This document shows positions 10,029-18,202 of a DNA stretch of 30,365 nucleotides, piece by piece; the first letter of the stretch is position 1; every line of letters starts with the position of its first letter. The DNA is from an uncultured Coprococcus sp. (GTDB lineage: Bacteria; Bacillota_A; Clostridia; Lachnospirales; Lachnospiraceae). Made by a program: the position numbers and the translations under genes. Below the pieces are notes generated by a model. That model did no database searches, was not told the origin of the DNA, and worked only from the letters and a program-made list of their open reading frames with translations. The stretch lies in NCBI GenBank assembly GCA_900767685.1, contig CAAGAB010000050.1, positions 1 through 30,365 of the forward strand, written 5' to 3'.

Positions 10029-10439
10029 ATGGCAAATAATAATATCGAAGGAACACTTGGGGCTCTGTTTAATGGAATGGATGGATTTATTTCATCAAAG
10101 TCAGTTGTAGGAGAGCCTGTGTACGTAGGTGATACGATAATTATCCCTATTGTGGATGTGAATTTTGGAATGGCGGCAGGAGCATTTAATAAACAGGATG
10201 GCAACAAGGCGGCCGGTGGAATAGGTGCGAAGATGAGTCCGTCAGCAGTTCTTGTAATATCCAATGGTAATACGAGACTCGTGAATCTCAAGAATCAGGA
10301 CGCTGTTACAAAGATCATAGATATGGCTCCGGAGGTTATAGATAAGATAGTTGGACTTTTCAAAAAAGATAAGACTGAAGAGGAAAAAGCAGTTGATCAG
10401 GCTATCGATGAGATGGCAGGGTCGGAAGATATAGAGTGA
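10029..10439 (+). CDS. gerW: GerW/YtfJ family sporulation protein
   Basis: This 136-residue protein starts with ATG 10029. Its GGGAGGA ribosome site lies inside the end of the DUF2953 gene, so the two are translationally linked. The family pattern is clear: a LGALFNGMDGFISSKSVVGEP start, GDTIIIPIVDVNFG in the middle, a glycine-rich GGIGAKMSPSAVLVI strand pair, and VDKIVG-type residues near DMAPEVIDKIVGLFKK. In Bacillus GerW (YtfJ) is made in the sporulating cell and is needed for germination with several nutrients. Homologues also occur in species not known to sporulate, so presence alone does not prove sporulation. A strong terminator follows. Confidence 0.93.
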   Translation: MANNNIEGTLGALFNGMDGFISSKSVVGEPVYVGDTIIIPIVDVNFGMAAGAFNKQDGNKAAGGIGAKMSPSAVLVISNGNTRLVNLKNQDAVTKIIDMAPEVIDKIVGLFKKDKTEEEKAVDQAIDEMAGSEDIE

Positions 10440-10449
10440 ATTATTAAAG

Positions 10450-10494
10450 AATCACCACATATAATGATAGTAAATCATTATGGTGGTGATTTTT
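10450..10494 (+). terminator. Intrinsic terminator after gerW
   Basis: A stem of nine plus eight base pairs (arms 10450-10468 and 10474-10492, one small internal loop, 5-nt loop) is followed by TTTTT. The stem uses AATCACCAC against GTGGTGATT. The right arm contains the ATG at 10480 of the possible 50-residue ORF. Confidence 0.85.
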
Positions 10495-10632
10495 ATCTGG
10501 CGCAAATATTGTGGCTATGCTTTCTTCTTTACAGCGGTGGGGGTAGTGATAGGGTATTTTATAAGTGGATTTGTGCAATTTCTTGTTATTGTTATACTGC
10601 TGCTTTTATCATATATTTTTTCCTGCCGATGA
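10480..10632 (+). CDS. Possible 50-residue hydrophobic membrane protein
   Basis: This short frame runs from ATG 10480 to TGA 10632, in a different frame from the longer 97-codon frame there. The product starts with a short basic section (WRKYCGY). It then has two hydrophobic stretches, AFFFTAVGVVIGYFISGF and FLVIVILLLLSYIF, ending in SCR. This amphipathic-then-hydrophobic, glycine-containing pattern looks like real small membrane proteins of Clostridia. Against it: no ribosome binding site is visible, and the ATG lies in the right arm of the gerW terminator, so it would need read-through or another start. It sits between two terminators with no promoter evident. Confidence 0.35.
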   Translation: MVVIFIWRKYCGYAFFFTAVGVVIGYFISGFVQFLVIVILLLLSYIFSCR

Positions 10633-10635
10633 CAA

Positions 10636-10676
10636 AAAATAAGAGCAATGATTATAAAAATCACTGCTCTTATTTT
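10636..10676. terminator. Terminator of rpmB (bidirectional form)
   Basis: Perfect 12-bp arms (10636-10647 and 10665-10676) plus three more pairs inside enclose a 9-nt loop. Both arms end in AAAA or TTTT. On the minus strand the stem is followed by further T. It lies 32 bp past the rpmB stop codon. Confidence 0.88.
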
Positions 10677-10708
10677 ATCAGAACTGAATCGGTGATATTA
10701 TGCAAATA

Positions 10709-10894
10709 TTATGCACGCTCGACCTTACCAGATCTTAAGCAAGATGTGCAAACATAAATCTTCTTAGGTGTTCCATCAACAACAGCCTTAACAGCCTTAA
10801 CATTTGACTTCCACATCTTGTTTGCTCTTCTATGAGAGTGGCTCACTTTGATACCGAAATGAGCACCTTTATCACAAATTGAACATTTTGCCAT
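10709..10894 (-). CDS. rpmB: 50S ribosomal protein L28, zinc-binding form
   Basis: The 61-residue L28 is complete. GGAGGTGC precedes its ATG by four bases. The start MAKCSICDKGAHFG and the SHSHRRANKMWKSNVK stretch are diagnostic. C4/C7 and C49/C52 (CTSC) make the zinc-site (C+) form. L28 sits in the large ribosomal subunit. It is transcribed away from asp23-fakA; in Bacillus rpmB lies next to the same yloU-yloV pair, also divergently. The nearby spoVM of Bacillus was not found here. Confidence 0.98.
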   Translation of the reverse strand: MAKCSICDKGAHFGIKVSHSHRRANKMWKSNVKAVKAVVDGTPKKIYVCTSCLRSGKVERA

Positions 10895-10977
10895 AATAGC
10901 ACCTCCTTCAATGATTAAACTATTTGATTAAACTAATTGAATAAACAAACTTACCTCTTAAGTTCACAACAAAACTT

Positions 10978-11006
10978 ATAATAGCAGATTGTTTTCTTAT
11001 ATGCAA
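10978..11006 (-). promoter_or_regulatory. rpmB promoter
   Basis: On the minus strand TTGCAT (11001-11006) is followed after exactly 17 bp by TATTAT (10978-10983), with TGC just before it (extended -10). The transcript would carry a leader of about 75 nt. Confidence 0.65.
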
Positions 11007-11054
11007 GCAAAAAATTTATTTTAATTAAAAATATTTGGTAAAATGATGCATTTC

Positions 11055-11082
11055 TTGAAATTTTGTTTATCTATGATATAAT
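11055..11082 (+). promoter_or_regulatory. asp23-fakA promoter
   Basis: TTGAAA (11055-11060), a 16-bp spacer and a perfect TATAAT (11077-11082) with TGA before it (extended -10). The leader is about 38 nt to the asp23 ATG. With the rpmB promoter it forms a divergent promoter region. Confidence 0.75.
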
Positions 11083-11126
11083 TTAAAAATAACTATGTAT
11101 TTAACTCGGTGGAAAGGAGTTAGGCC

Positions 11127-11486
11127 ATGAAAGAATATATAAATGGAGATAACGGAAAAGTAAGCATAGATGAGAATGTGGTTGCTCAGGTAGCTGGACT
11201 TACAGCCCTTGACTGTTTTGGAATTGTAGGGATGGGCATAGTAAGTGTAAAGGATGGAATAGTCAAGCAGCTCCGCAGAGACAACGTTTCTAAGGGTGTG
11301 AATGTCAAGTTCGACGAGAAAGGCGATATAATCATAGAATTTCATATTGTAGTTGCTTATGGCGTCAGCATAAAGGCAGTCACAGATAACCTTATGCAGT
11401 CAGTAAAATATAAAGTAGAAGATTTTACTTCGTTGAAGGTGCGTCAGATCAATGTGTTTGTTGAGGATGTAAAAGTCATGGATTAG
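11127..11486 (+). CDS. Asp23/Gls24 family envelope stress protein (YloU)
   Basis: This 119-residue protein has GGAAAGGAG before its ATG. The family pattern is complete: an INGDNGKVSIDENVVAQVAGLTAL start, VKDG, the VNVKFDEKGDIIIEFHIVVAYGVSIK strand core and the LMQSVKYKVEDFTSLKVRQINVFVEDV ending. Members are small cytosolic or membrane-associated proteins linked to cell envelope stress. The Bacillus yloU gene lies directly before the fatty-acid kinase gene yloV, exactly as here, with a 69-bp gap. The precise molecular role is not settled in any species. Confidence 0.93.
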   Translation: MKEYINGDNGKVSIDENVVAQVAGLTALDCFGIVGMGIVSVKDGIVKQLRRDNVSKGVNVKFDEKGDIIIEFHIVVAYGVSIKAVTDNLMQSVKYKVEDFTSLKVRQINVFVEDVKVMD

Positions 11487-11555
11487 ATTGCAGAATGTGA
11501 ATTAGATCATGAATATATTATATAGATAGTTTATTAGTTTGGAGGATACAGAGAC

Positions 11556-13247
11556 GTGAGTAATACGATTGATGCACTTGCGCTAAAAAAAGCATTTATT
11601 GCCGGTGCAAATAACCTGGATAAGAACAAAGAATATATTAATGAATTGAATGTGTTCCCTGTGCCTGATGGAGATACTGGAACGAATATGACATTGACTA
11701 TATTATCAGCTGTCAAAGAGGTTGAGGCTACGCCGGACGATATGAAGTCCATAGCAAAAGCGATGTCAACAGGATCTCTCCGAGGAGCCAGAGGTAATTC
11801 AGGAGTTATATTATCCCAGTTGTTGAGAGGATTCAGTAAGAAAATTCAGGACAGCAGAACGATAGATGTGCACGTTATAGCTGATGCTTTTCAGAAGGCT
11901 GTTGAGACTGCATATAAAGCAGTCATGAAGCCTAAGGAGGGAACTATTCTTACTGTTGCAAAAGGAGTGGCAACCAAGGCTAGAGAGTGTGCAGATGCCG
12001 ACATGTCACTTTCTCAGTTTTGTGATGAAGTTATAGAATATGGAGATGCCGTGCTTGATTCAACACCAGAGATGCTTCCAGTACTAAAAGAGGCAGGCGT
12101 GGTAGATTCAGGCGGTCAGGGGCTTATGGTTGTACTCAAGGGCGCAGTGGATTGTCTTATGGGCCGCGTTACAGTGGAACTCAATAAGAATACCGGTTCT
12201 GTGAATGTGAAGAAGTCGGGGGCCGGCGCTGGCAATGACGAGATATCGACAGCGGATATAAAATTTGGATACTGTACGGAATTTATCATAAATCTTGAAA
12301 AGCCATACGGTGAGGCGGAGGAAGAAGACCTCAAGAACTTTCTGGAATCTATAGGAGACTCTATAGTATGTGTATCTCTTGATGATATAGTAAAGATACA
12401 TGTCCATACCAATCATCCGGGACAGGCATTTGAGAAGGGACTGACCCTCGGTTATCTTACAAATATGAAGATTGATAATATGCGTATAGAGCACAATGAA
12501 CGTGTTATCAGCCAGTCAGATCGTGACGAGGCTGAAAAACAGGAAGAGGAGAGACAAAACAGGAAGCCAGTTGCGACTGAACCACGCAAGAAGTATGGAT
12601 TTATCACAGTGTCCATGGGAGATGGCTTGAAAAAGTTGTTTGAGGAGCTTGGTGCTGATCATGTCATTGAAGGTGGGCAGACCATGAATCCAAGTACAGA
12701 GGATATGCTCAATGCTATAGATGGTGTCAATGCTGATAATATATTCATACTTCCGAACAATAAGAATGTAGTGCTTGCTGCAAATCAGGCTGCGACCTTG
12801 TGCGAAGATAAGAATATAATAGTGGTACCTACTGCTAATGCACCACAGGGTATAAGTGCTATGATAGCATTCGATAGCACTGAGGGTGTTCAGGAGAATA
12901 AGTCTTCTATGAAATCTGCGGTCAAGAATGTGAAGAGTGGGCAGGTGACATACTCTGTCAGAGATACCTCGATAGATGGCAAGGCTATCAAAGAAGGAGA
13001 TATCATGGGTATCGGTGATAAGGGACTTGTGAGTGTTGGAAATGACATTGAGCAGGTGGCATTTGATCTTATAGCAGATGCGGCAGATGATGACTCTGAA
13101 GTTATTAGTATTTACAGTGGTGTGGATGTGTCAGAGGAACAGGCTAAAAAATTGACTGATAGAGTTGAGGAGGCATATCCGGATATTGATGTTCAGTATT
13201 ATTATGGAGGACAACCTATATATTATTATATAGTTTCAGTTGAATAG
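11556..13247 (+). CDS. fakA: Fatty acid kinase FakA (YloV, DhaL + DegV-like C-terminal domain)
   Basis: This 563-residue protein starts at GTG 11556, ten bases after GGAGG. The N-terminal DhaL ATP-binding domain (about 1-205) has NVFPVPDGDTGTNM (32-45), whose aspartates bind Mg-ATP, and SLRGARGNSGVILSQLLRG for the nucleotide. The middle domain (about 230-330) includes HVHTNHPGQ. The C-terminal region (about 345-563) resembles the DegV-fold partner and has the ILPNNKNV motif. FakA phosphorylates fatty acids held by a FakB (DegV) carrier to give acyl phosphate for phospholipid synthesis. No fakB lies in the window. asp23, fakA and recG run closely together. Confidence 0.93.
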   Translation: MSNTIDALALKKAFIAGANNLDKNKEYINELNVFPVPDGDTGTNMTLTILSAVKEVEATPDDMKSIAKAMSTGSLRGARGNSGVILSQLLRGFSKKIQDSRTIDVHVIADAFQKAVETAYKAVMKPKEGTILTVAKGVATKARECADADMSLSQFCDEVIEYGDAVLDSTPEMLPVLKEAGVVDSGGQGLMVVLKGAVDCLMGRVTVELNKNTGSVNVKKSGAGAGNDEISTADIKFGYCTEFIINLEKPYGEAEEEDLKNFLESIGDSIVCVSLDDIVKIHVHTNHPGQAFEKGLTLGYLTNMKIDNMRIEHNERVISQSDRDEAEKQEEERQNRKPVATEPRKKYGFITVSMGDGLKKLFEELGADHVIEGGQTMNPSTEDMLNAIDGVNADNIFILPNNKNVVLAANQAATLCEDKNIIVVPTANAPQGISAMIAFDSTEGVQENKSSMKSAVKNVKSGQVTYSVRDTSIDGKAIKEGDIMGIGDKGLVSVGNDIEQVAFDLIADAADDDSEVISIYSGVDVSEEQAKKLTDRVEEAYPDIDVQYYYGGQPIYYYIVSVE

Positions 13248-13289
13248 CATTTACAGTATGCATATGATGCATCTGTTTTGAGGTGGATT

Positions 13290-15326
13290 ATGGTACTTGG
13301 CGACTCAGTTAAAACGATAAAAGGAATAGGCGACAAGACAGCCGGGATGATGGCAAAACTTGGGATAAATACAATCTCTGATCTGCTTAAGTATTATCCG
13401 AGAACATATATATCCTATGAAGATCCGGTTGATGTAGGTGGTCTGCAGACGGGCATGAGGCAGTCCGTAAGAGCCGTTATCAACAGCAGAGTTGAAGTAA
13501 GAAAAGTCAGGGGACTTACCATATCCATTGTCTATGCAAAAGATTATTCAGGGACAATTAAGCTGATGTGGTTTAATTGTCCTTTTTTACGCAATTTCTT
13601 TCATATCGGTCAGGAGTTTGTCTTTTCAGGTGAAGTGTCGTGCAAGGGTAATGTGATAACCATGACGCAGCCGGAATATTACACTCCTGACAAATATCAG
13701 ACGCTTTCACATGTGTGGCAGCCTGTATACACGGTGTCGCCGGGGATTACGTCAAAGACGATTCAAAAGGCTGTTAGGAATTCTCTTCCGGTGGCATCTG
13801 AAATCGTCGACTATCTTCCTGAGAATGTGCTATCAGACTATGAAATCATGGCTTTGCCGGATGCGGTTTCATCTATTCATTTCCCTATGGATGAACAGAT
13901 ATTGAAAAAGGCAATAAAGAGAATTGCTTTTGATGAGTTCTATAGTTTTATATCGGATATGCACAGACTTAAAAGTGATAACGCCAGGTATGAAAATGAA
14001 TGTGTGATATCGTGTGATGATGAAGTGAGGCAGTTTATTCAAAATCTCAGCTTTAAGCTTACAAATGCTCAGATGAATGCGGTTCGTGATATGCTGGATG
14101 ACATGTCATCGAATCATGTTATGAACAGATTGGTCCAGGGTGATGTCGGATCGGGAAAAACCATTGTCGCTGCTGTGGGGCTGTATGCCGCGGCAGTCTG
14201 TGGCTGGCAGGGAGTTATAATGGCACCTACGGAGGTGCTGGCCGTTCAACACTATAAAGAGCTTCAGGCACAGTTTGCTCCGTATGGAATATCTGTTGGC
14301 TTGCTCACCGGTTCGATGACTTCCAAGGATAAAAGAAACATGTATAGAGATATAAAAAATGGCGATGTTTCTGTCATAGTTGGCACACATGCGCTCATAC
14401 AGGATAAGGTGGAGTATAACAATCTGGGCCTTGTTGTCACTGACGAACAGCATAGATTTGGTGTGAAACAAAGGGAAAAGCTGGCAGAGAAGGGCGGACA
14501 TCCACATACGCTTGTCATGAGTGCGACTCCTATACCTAGAACACTGGCTATCATAATGTATGGTGATCTGGATATATCAGTTATAGATGAACTTCCGGCT
14601 GGAAGAATCCCAATCAAAAATTGTGTGGTGGATGACAGCTATAGGAGGACTGCTCAAGGCTTCATTATGCGAGAAGTGAATCAGGGACATCAGGTGTATA
14701 TCGTGTGTCCTATGGTTGAAGCCAGCGAGGTTCTGGACGATGTTGCAAACGTCACTGAATACACAGAGGATTTGAGAGAAGCTCTCAAAAGTCAGTATGG
14801 TCAGGATGTGGCGGTCGCATGTCTTCATGGAAAGATGAAGGCTGATGAAAAAAACAAAATACTGGAGGAATTCTCAAATGGTGATATAAGCATACTCGTT
14901 TCTACTACAGTCATAGAAGTTGGTATAAATAATCCAAATGCAACCGTTATGATGGTTGAAAACGCTGAGCGTTTTGGCCTGGCACAGCTGCATCAGCTCA
15001 GAGGACGTGTGGGAAGAGGCAGTATCCAGTCATATTGTATTTTTGTGAGTGGGAAGAAAGACGAGACCACCATGGAAAGACTGGGCGTTTTGGAAAAGTC
15101 CAATGATGGATTTTTTATAGCTGGTGAGGATCTGAAGATGAGAGGTCCGGGAGATTTTTTTGGAATAAGACAAAGCGGAGATGTTATGTTCAAAATCGGT
15201 GATATATACAATCATGCAGATATGTTGAAAGCAGCTCAGGAGATATACGACAGATATGGTGAGCAGATTGACAGGACGATGGTTGAAATGAAGATGGATA
15301 TGCATTATTTTCAACCGGTACTGTAA
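13290..15326 (+). CDS. recG: ATP-dependent DNA helicase RecG
   Basis: Full-length RecG, 678 residues from ATG 13290, with GAGGTGG just upstream. The TTG at 13278 adds only four residues and has no ribosome site. About residues 8-155 form the wedge/OB region. The helicase core has the Walker A GDVGSGKT (284-291), the Walker B box DEQH (385-388), SATPIPRTL, and in domain 2 STTVIEVGINNP and QLRGRVGRG. The C-terminal GPGDFFGIRQSGD motif is typical. RecG drives branch migration and fork reversal at Holliday junctions and stalled forks. It follows fakA by 42 bp, as in the Bacillus yloV-recG neighbourhood. Confidence 0.98.
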   Translation: MVLGDSVKTIKGIGDKTAGMMAKLGINTISDLLKYYPRTYISYEDPVDVGGLQTGMRQSVRAVINSRVEVRKVRGLTISIVYAKDYSGTIKLMWFNCPFLRNFFHIGQEFVFSGEVSCKGNVITMTQPEYYTPDKYQTLSHVWQPVYTVSPGITSKTIQKAVRNSLPVASEIVDYLPENVLSDYEIMALPDAVSSIHFPMDEQILKKAIKRIAFDEFYSFISDMHRLKSDNARYENECVISCDDEVRQFIQNLSFKLTNAQMNAVRDMLDDMSSNHVMNRLVQGDVGSGKTIVAAVGLYAAAVCGWQGVIMAPTEVLAVQHYKELQAQFAPYGISVGLLTGSMTSKDKRNMYRDIKNGDVSVIVGTHALIQDKVEYNNLGLVVTDEQHRFGVKQREKLAEKGGHPHTLVMSATPIPRTLAIIMYGDLDISVIDELPAGRIPIKNCVVDDSYRRTAQGFIMREVNQGHQVYIVCPMVEASEVLDDVANVTEYTEDLREALKSQYGQDVAVACLHGKMKADEKNKILEEFSNGDISILVSTTVIEVGINNPNATVMMVENAERFGLAQLHQLRGRVGRGSIQSYCIFVSGKKDETTMERLGVLEKSNDGFFIAGEDLKMRGPGDFFGIRQSGDVMFKIGDIYNHADMLKAAQEIYDRYGEQIDRTMVEMKMDMHYFQPVL

Positions 15327-15359
15327 ATTTACCGGCGTTCAAATATACAGGGGGTATTT

Positions 15360-16982
15360 ATGAAAAATAAAAAGACGATTATTATGGGGATAATTATTGC
15401 GGTTCTTGTAGTTGTGATAGCCGTTATGGGTGGCTATATGCTTGCAGGCAGATCCAAGAATGACAATTCTGGTGATTCTTATCTTAAAGATGGCAGTGGG
15501 CAGATGACATCAGAGAATATGCAGAATGACGCGGATGACGACAAAGAGAGTATAGGTGAATCTGAGGCGGTGACTGAACAAGGTGGATCACAGTTGTCAG
15601 AGACAGGAGAAAAGACTGAAACTGAATCTGGAAAAAAGAGTGATTTTTATGTTGAGATAGGCCATGAAAGCACATGGGAAGCTGCCGGAAAGACCTGTGC
15701 CACGGAAAATATCAATATATATAACAAGACATCATCAAATGTTTCGGGATGGAAGCTTGATGTTGTATACAAAGGCGCGCCTTCAATAGATAATATATGG
15801 AATGGAGAAAAGAAGATAAGAGATAACACCGTATCTATAACTCCGGCTGATTATAATCAGGAAATCCCGGCTGGCGGTTCGGTAAATGTAGGATACAATA
15901 TAGCGTCTGACGATCTGACTGTGGAAGATTATATTTTGTACATAGAAGGGAAAGAGTATAGGAGCAGTGATATATCAGGCGATAAGGAAACCGCAGAATC
16001 AGATAAAAACAAGGATACAACAGAAGATATAACTGAAAATAAAACTGAAAATAAAACTGGTGAAACTCCATTTGAGATTCATGGACAGTTGGCTGTTGAT
16101 GGTACAGATATAGTTGATTCTTCTGGAAATAAATATCAATTAAAAGGAGCGAGCACACATGGTATTACGTGGTTTCCGGACTATGTTGACAAATCTGTAT
16201 TTCAGTATCTGAGGGATGACTGGGGAGCTAACCTTGTGAGAATCGCAATGTACACAGACACAGGAGATAATAATGGTTATTGCAGTGGCGGAGATAAAGA
16301 GAAGATTAAAGATCTAGTGAATTCAGGTGTATCAGCAGCGACAGAGCTTGGGATGTATGCCATAGTAGACTGGCATATTCTTAATGACAATAATCCTAAT
16401 ACTCATATAGATGAAGCAAAAGATTTTTTTGAATATGTATCTTCTAAATACTCAGAAAACCACAATGTGATATATGAAATATGCAATGAACCAAATGGCG
16501 GCACTTCATGGGCAGAGATCAAAAGTTACGCTGAGACAATAATCCCTATAGTAAGGAAAAATGATAAGGATGCAATTATTATCGTAGGTACACCTAATTG
16601 GAGTCAGGATGTGGATGTGGCATCCGCTGATCCTATCACAGGATATGATAATATAATGTATGCAGTGCATTTCTATGCAGCTACTCATAAAGATGATTTG
16701 AGAAACAAGGTGGAGACAGCTCTGTCAAATGGTCTGCCGGTGTTTGTCAGTGAATTTAGTCTCTGTGATGCTTCGGGAAATGGAGCGATCGATTATGAAT
16801 CCTCAGATGCCTGGTTTCAGATGATAAACGAGAATAATCTTAGTTATGCGTCGTGGAGCTTGTGTAACAAGGACGAAACCTCTGCTCTATTTATGGTGAG
16901 TTCATCAATTGCGGATGGTATATCAGATGATGAATTATCGGATACAGGAAAATATGTAAAAAATAAAATTCTGGGCAATTAG
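15360..16982 (+). CDS. Membrane-anchored endoglucanase, glycoside hydrolase family 5 with a CBM2-like domain
   Basis: This 540-residue protein starts after ACAGGGGG. Lys-rich residues 1-5 and a hydrophobic helix (6-29) make an uncleaved-looking signal anchor. A Ser/Glu/Asp-rich linker (30-93) follows, then a cellulose-binding-like beta domain (about 94-202, with SGWKLDVVYKG and VSITPADYNQEIPAGGSVNVGYN). A second acidic linker leads to the GH5 barrel (about 238-540). Visible catalytic features are the acid/base E377 in YEICNEPNG, the nucleophile E465 in PVFVSEFS, H339 in DWHIL and H437 in VHFYA. It looks like GH5 subfamily 2, which cuts internal beta-1,4-glucan bonds outside the cell. It sits 33 bp after recG, among housekeeping genes, which is unusual for a plant-polymer enzyme. 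The substrate (cellulose or mixed-linkage glucan) is inferred. Confidence 0.93.
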   Translation: MKNKKTIIMGIIIAVLVVVIAVMGGYMLAGRSKNDNSGDSYLKDGSGQMTSENMQNDADDDKESIGESEAVTEQGGSQLSETGEKTETESGKKSDFYVEIGHESTWEAAGKTCATENINIYNKTSSNVSGWKLDVVYKGAPSIDNIWNGEKKIRDNTVSITPADYNQEIPAGGSVNVGYNIASDDLTVEDYILYIEGKEYRSSDISGDKETAESDKNKDTTEDITENKTENKTGETPFEIHGQLAVDGTDIVDSSGNKYQLKGASTHGITWFPDYVDKSVFQYLRDDWGANLVRIAMYTDTGDNNGYCSGGDKEKIKDLVNSGVSAATELGMYAIVDWHILNDNNPNTHIDEAKDFFEYVSSKYSENHNVIYEICNEPNGGTSWAEIKSYAETIIPIVRKNDKDAIIIVGTPNWSQDVDVASADPITGYDNIMYAVHFYAATHKDDLRNKVETALSNGLPVFVSEFSLCDASGNGAIDYESSDAWFQMINENNLSYASWSLCNKDETSALFMVSSSIADGISDDELSDTGKYVKNKILGN

Positions 16983-17123
16983 TGCCGGAAGCAAATAGTA
17001 GTCAATAGTTACATTGATAATGATAATGTAATATGGCACTTGTATTTTACAATTTAACATGTTATAAAAAGTCTGTAAATTTTATTTGACTGCAATTTCG
17101 GAGCGGTCGGTTAGGAGTGTTTG

Positions 17124-17690
17124 ATGAGAGTTATAGCTGGAATTGCACGTAGTCTGAAGCTGGTAACTGTGGATTCTATGGATACAAGACCTACAACTGA
17201 CAGGATAAAAGAAACCCTTTTTAATGTCCTTTCACCGGATATACCGGGATGCAGTTTTCTGGATTTATTCAGCGGAAGTGGTGCAATTGGTATAGAGGCT
17301 CTGAGCAGGGGCGCAAAAAGTGCTGTGTTTGTAGAAAATGGCAGGAAGGCACTGGAGTGTATAAATCAAAATCTGGATTTCACAAAATTGAGAAATGGAG
17401 CGCAGGTGTTGAGTACAGATGCCGTAAGTTCTATAAATACCTTGGAAAGACAAGAAGAAGTATTTGATGTTATATTTATGGATCCGCCATATGGCAGACT
17501 GCTTGAGAAGGAAGTGCTTGTCAGATTGTCAAAGTCGAATATAGTGTCAGATAATACGGTGATAGTTGTTGAGTCGGATCTGGATACAGAGTTTGAATAT
17601 CTGGATGATATTGGATTTGAGATATACAAAACAAAGAAATACAAGACAAATAAACACACATTTATATACAGGAGACTGGAAGATGAGTAG
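17124..17690 (+). CDS. rsmD: 16S rRNA (guanine(966)-N(2))-methyltransferase RsmD (YlbH)
   Basis: This 188-residue enzyme uses ATG 17124, six bases after AGGAG; the upstream TTG at 17121 is not needed. It has [10 protein letters not shown] at the start, [13 protein letters not shown] (22-34), the SAM-binding loop [12 protein letters not shown] (47-58) and the catalytic DPPY (120-123). It methylates G966 of 16S rRNA in the assembling small subunit. Its last eight bases overlap coaD, the standard rsmD-coaD (ylbH-ylbI) arrangement of Firmicutes. Confidence 0.96.
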   Translation: MRVIAGIARSLKLVTVDSMDTRPTTDRIKETLFNVLSPDIPGCSFLDLFSGSGAIGIEALSRGAKSAVFVENGRKALECINQNLDFTKLRNGAQVLSTDAVSSINTLERQEEVFDVIFMDPPYGRLLEKEVLVRLSKSNIVSDNTVIVVESDLDTEFEYLDDIGFEIYKTKKYKTNKHTFIYRRLEDE

Positions 17691-18186
17691 AGCGATATAT
17701 CCGGGAAGCTTTGATCCCGTGACACTTGGACATTTGGATATAATAAAAAGATCAGCGGAAATGTTTGATGAACTTACCGTTGGGGTGCTGAATAATACTG
17801 CAAAAACACCATTGTTTTCTTTAGACGAACGTGTTAATATGTTAAAGAATGTAGTTTCGGATATTCCAAACGTAAAAGTAGTTGGATTTGGAGGACTTCT
17901 TGTGGACTATGCCAGACAGAATGATATAAAGGTTATAGTCAGAGGCCTTAGGGCGGTTACTGATTTTGAGTATGAACTTCAGATAGCCCAGAGTAACAGA
18001 AAGGTTGCACCGGATATTGATACCGTTTTCCTGACAACCAATATTCAATATTCATATCTCAGTTCGAGTGTTGTCAAGGAGTATGCAAGTTTTGGTGTGG
18101 ACGTGAAAGATTTTGTCCCGGAGCAGATTCAGGATGTTTTAAAAAAGAGATTTTCAGATATTCAGTCAAAGTTTGGAGATAGATAA
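17683..18186 (+). CDS. coaD: Phosphopantetheine adenylyltransferase
   Basis: This 167-residue protein starts at ATG 17683, with GGAGACTGGAAG just before it, inside the end of rsmD. An open frame reaches further up, but the family start [17 protein letters not shown] sets the true one. The nucleotidyltransferase motif TLGH is at 14-17, [14 protein letters not shown] binds the substrate, and the LSSSVVKE stretch replaces the usual ISSxxVKE. It makes dephospho-CoA from 4'-phosphopantetheine and ATP, the next-to-last step of CoA synthesis. Confidence 0.98.
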   Translation: MSRAIYPGSFDPVTLGHLDIIKRSAEMFDELTVGVLNNTAKTPLFSLDERVNMLKNVVSDIPNVKVVGFGGLLVDYARQNDIKVIVRGLRAVTDFEYELQIAQSNRKVAPDIDTVFLTTNIQYSYLSSSVVKEYASFGVDVKDFVPEQIQDVLKKRFSDIQSKFGDR

Positions 18187-18202
18187 TTAGGAGGAGAATG
18201 AG

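Noticed and set aside
10464..10757. 97-codon plus-strand frame between gerW and rpmB
   Set aside because: It contains most of both terminators and runs into rpmB antisense; the product has no sensible pattern. The different 50-codon frame in the same place looks better.
10895..11126. spoVM, expected near rpmB from Bacillus order
   Set aside because: No 26-codon amphipathic frame of that type was seen on either strand next to rpmB.
16981..17040. AGTGCC/GGCACT long-range pairing after the GH5 gene as a terminator
   Set aside because: The arms are six bp and about 48 bases apart, with no clear T-tract; the internal TTACATT/AATGTAA pairing is also weak.
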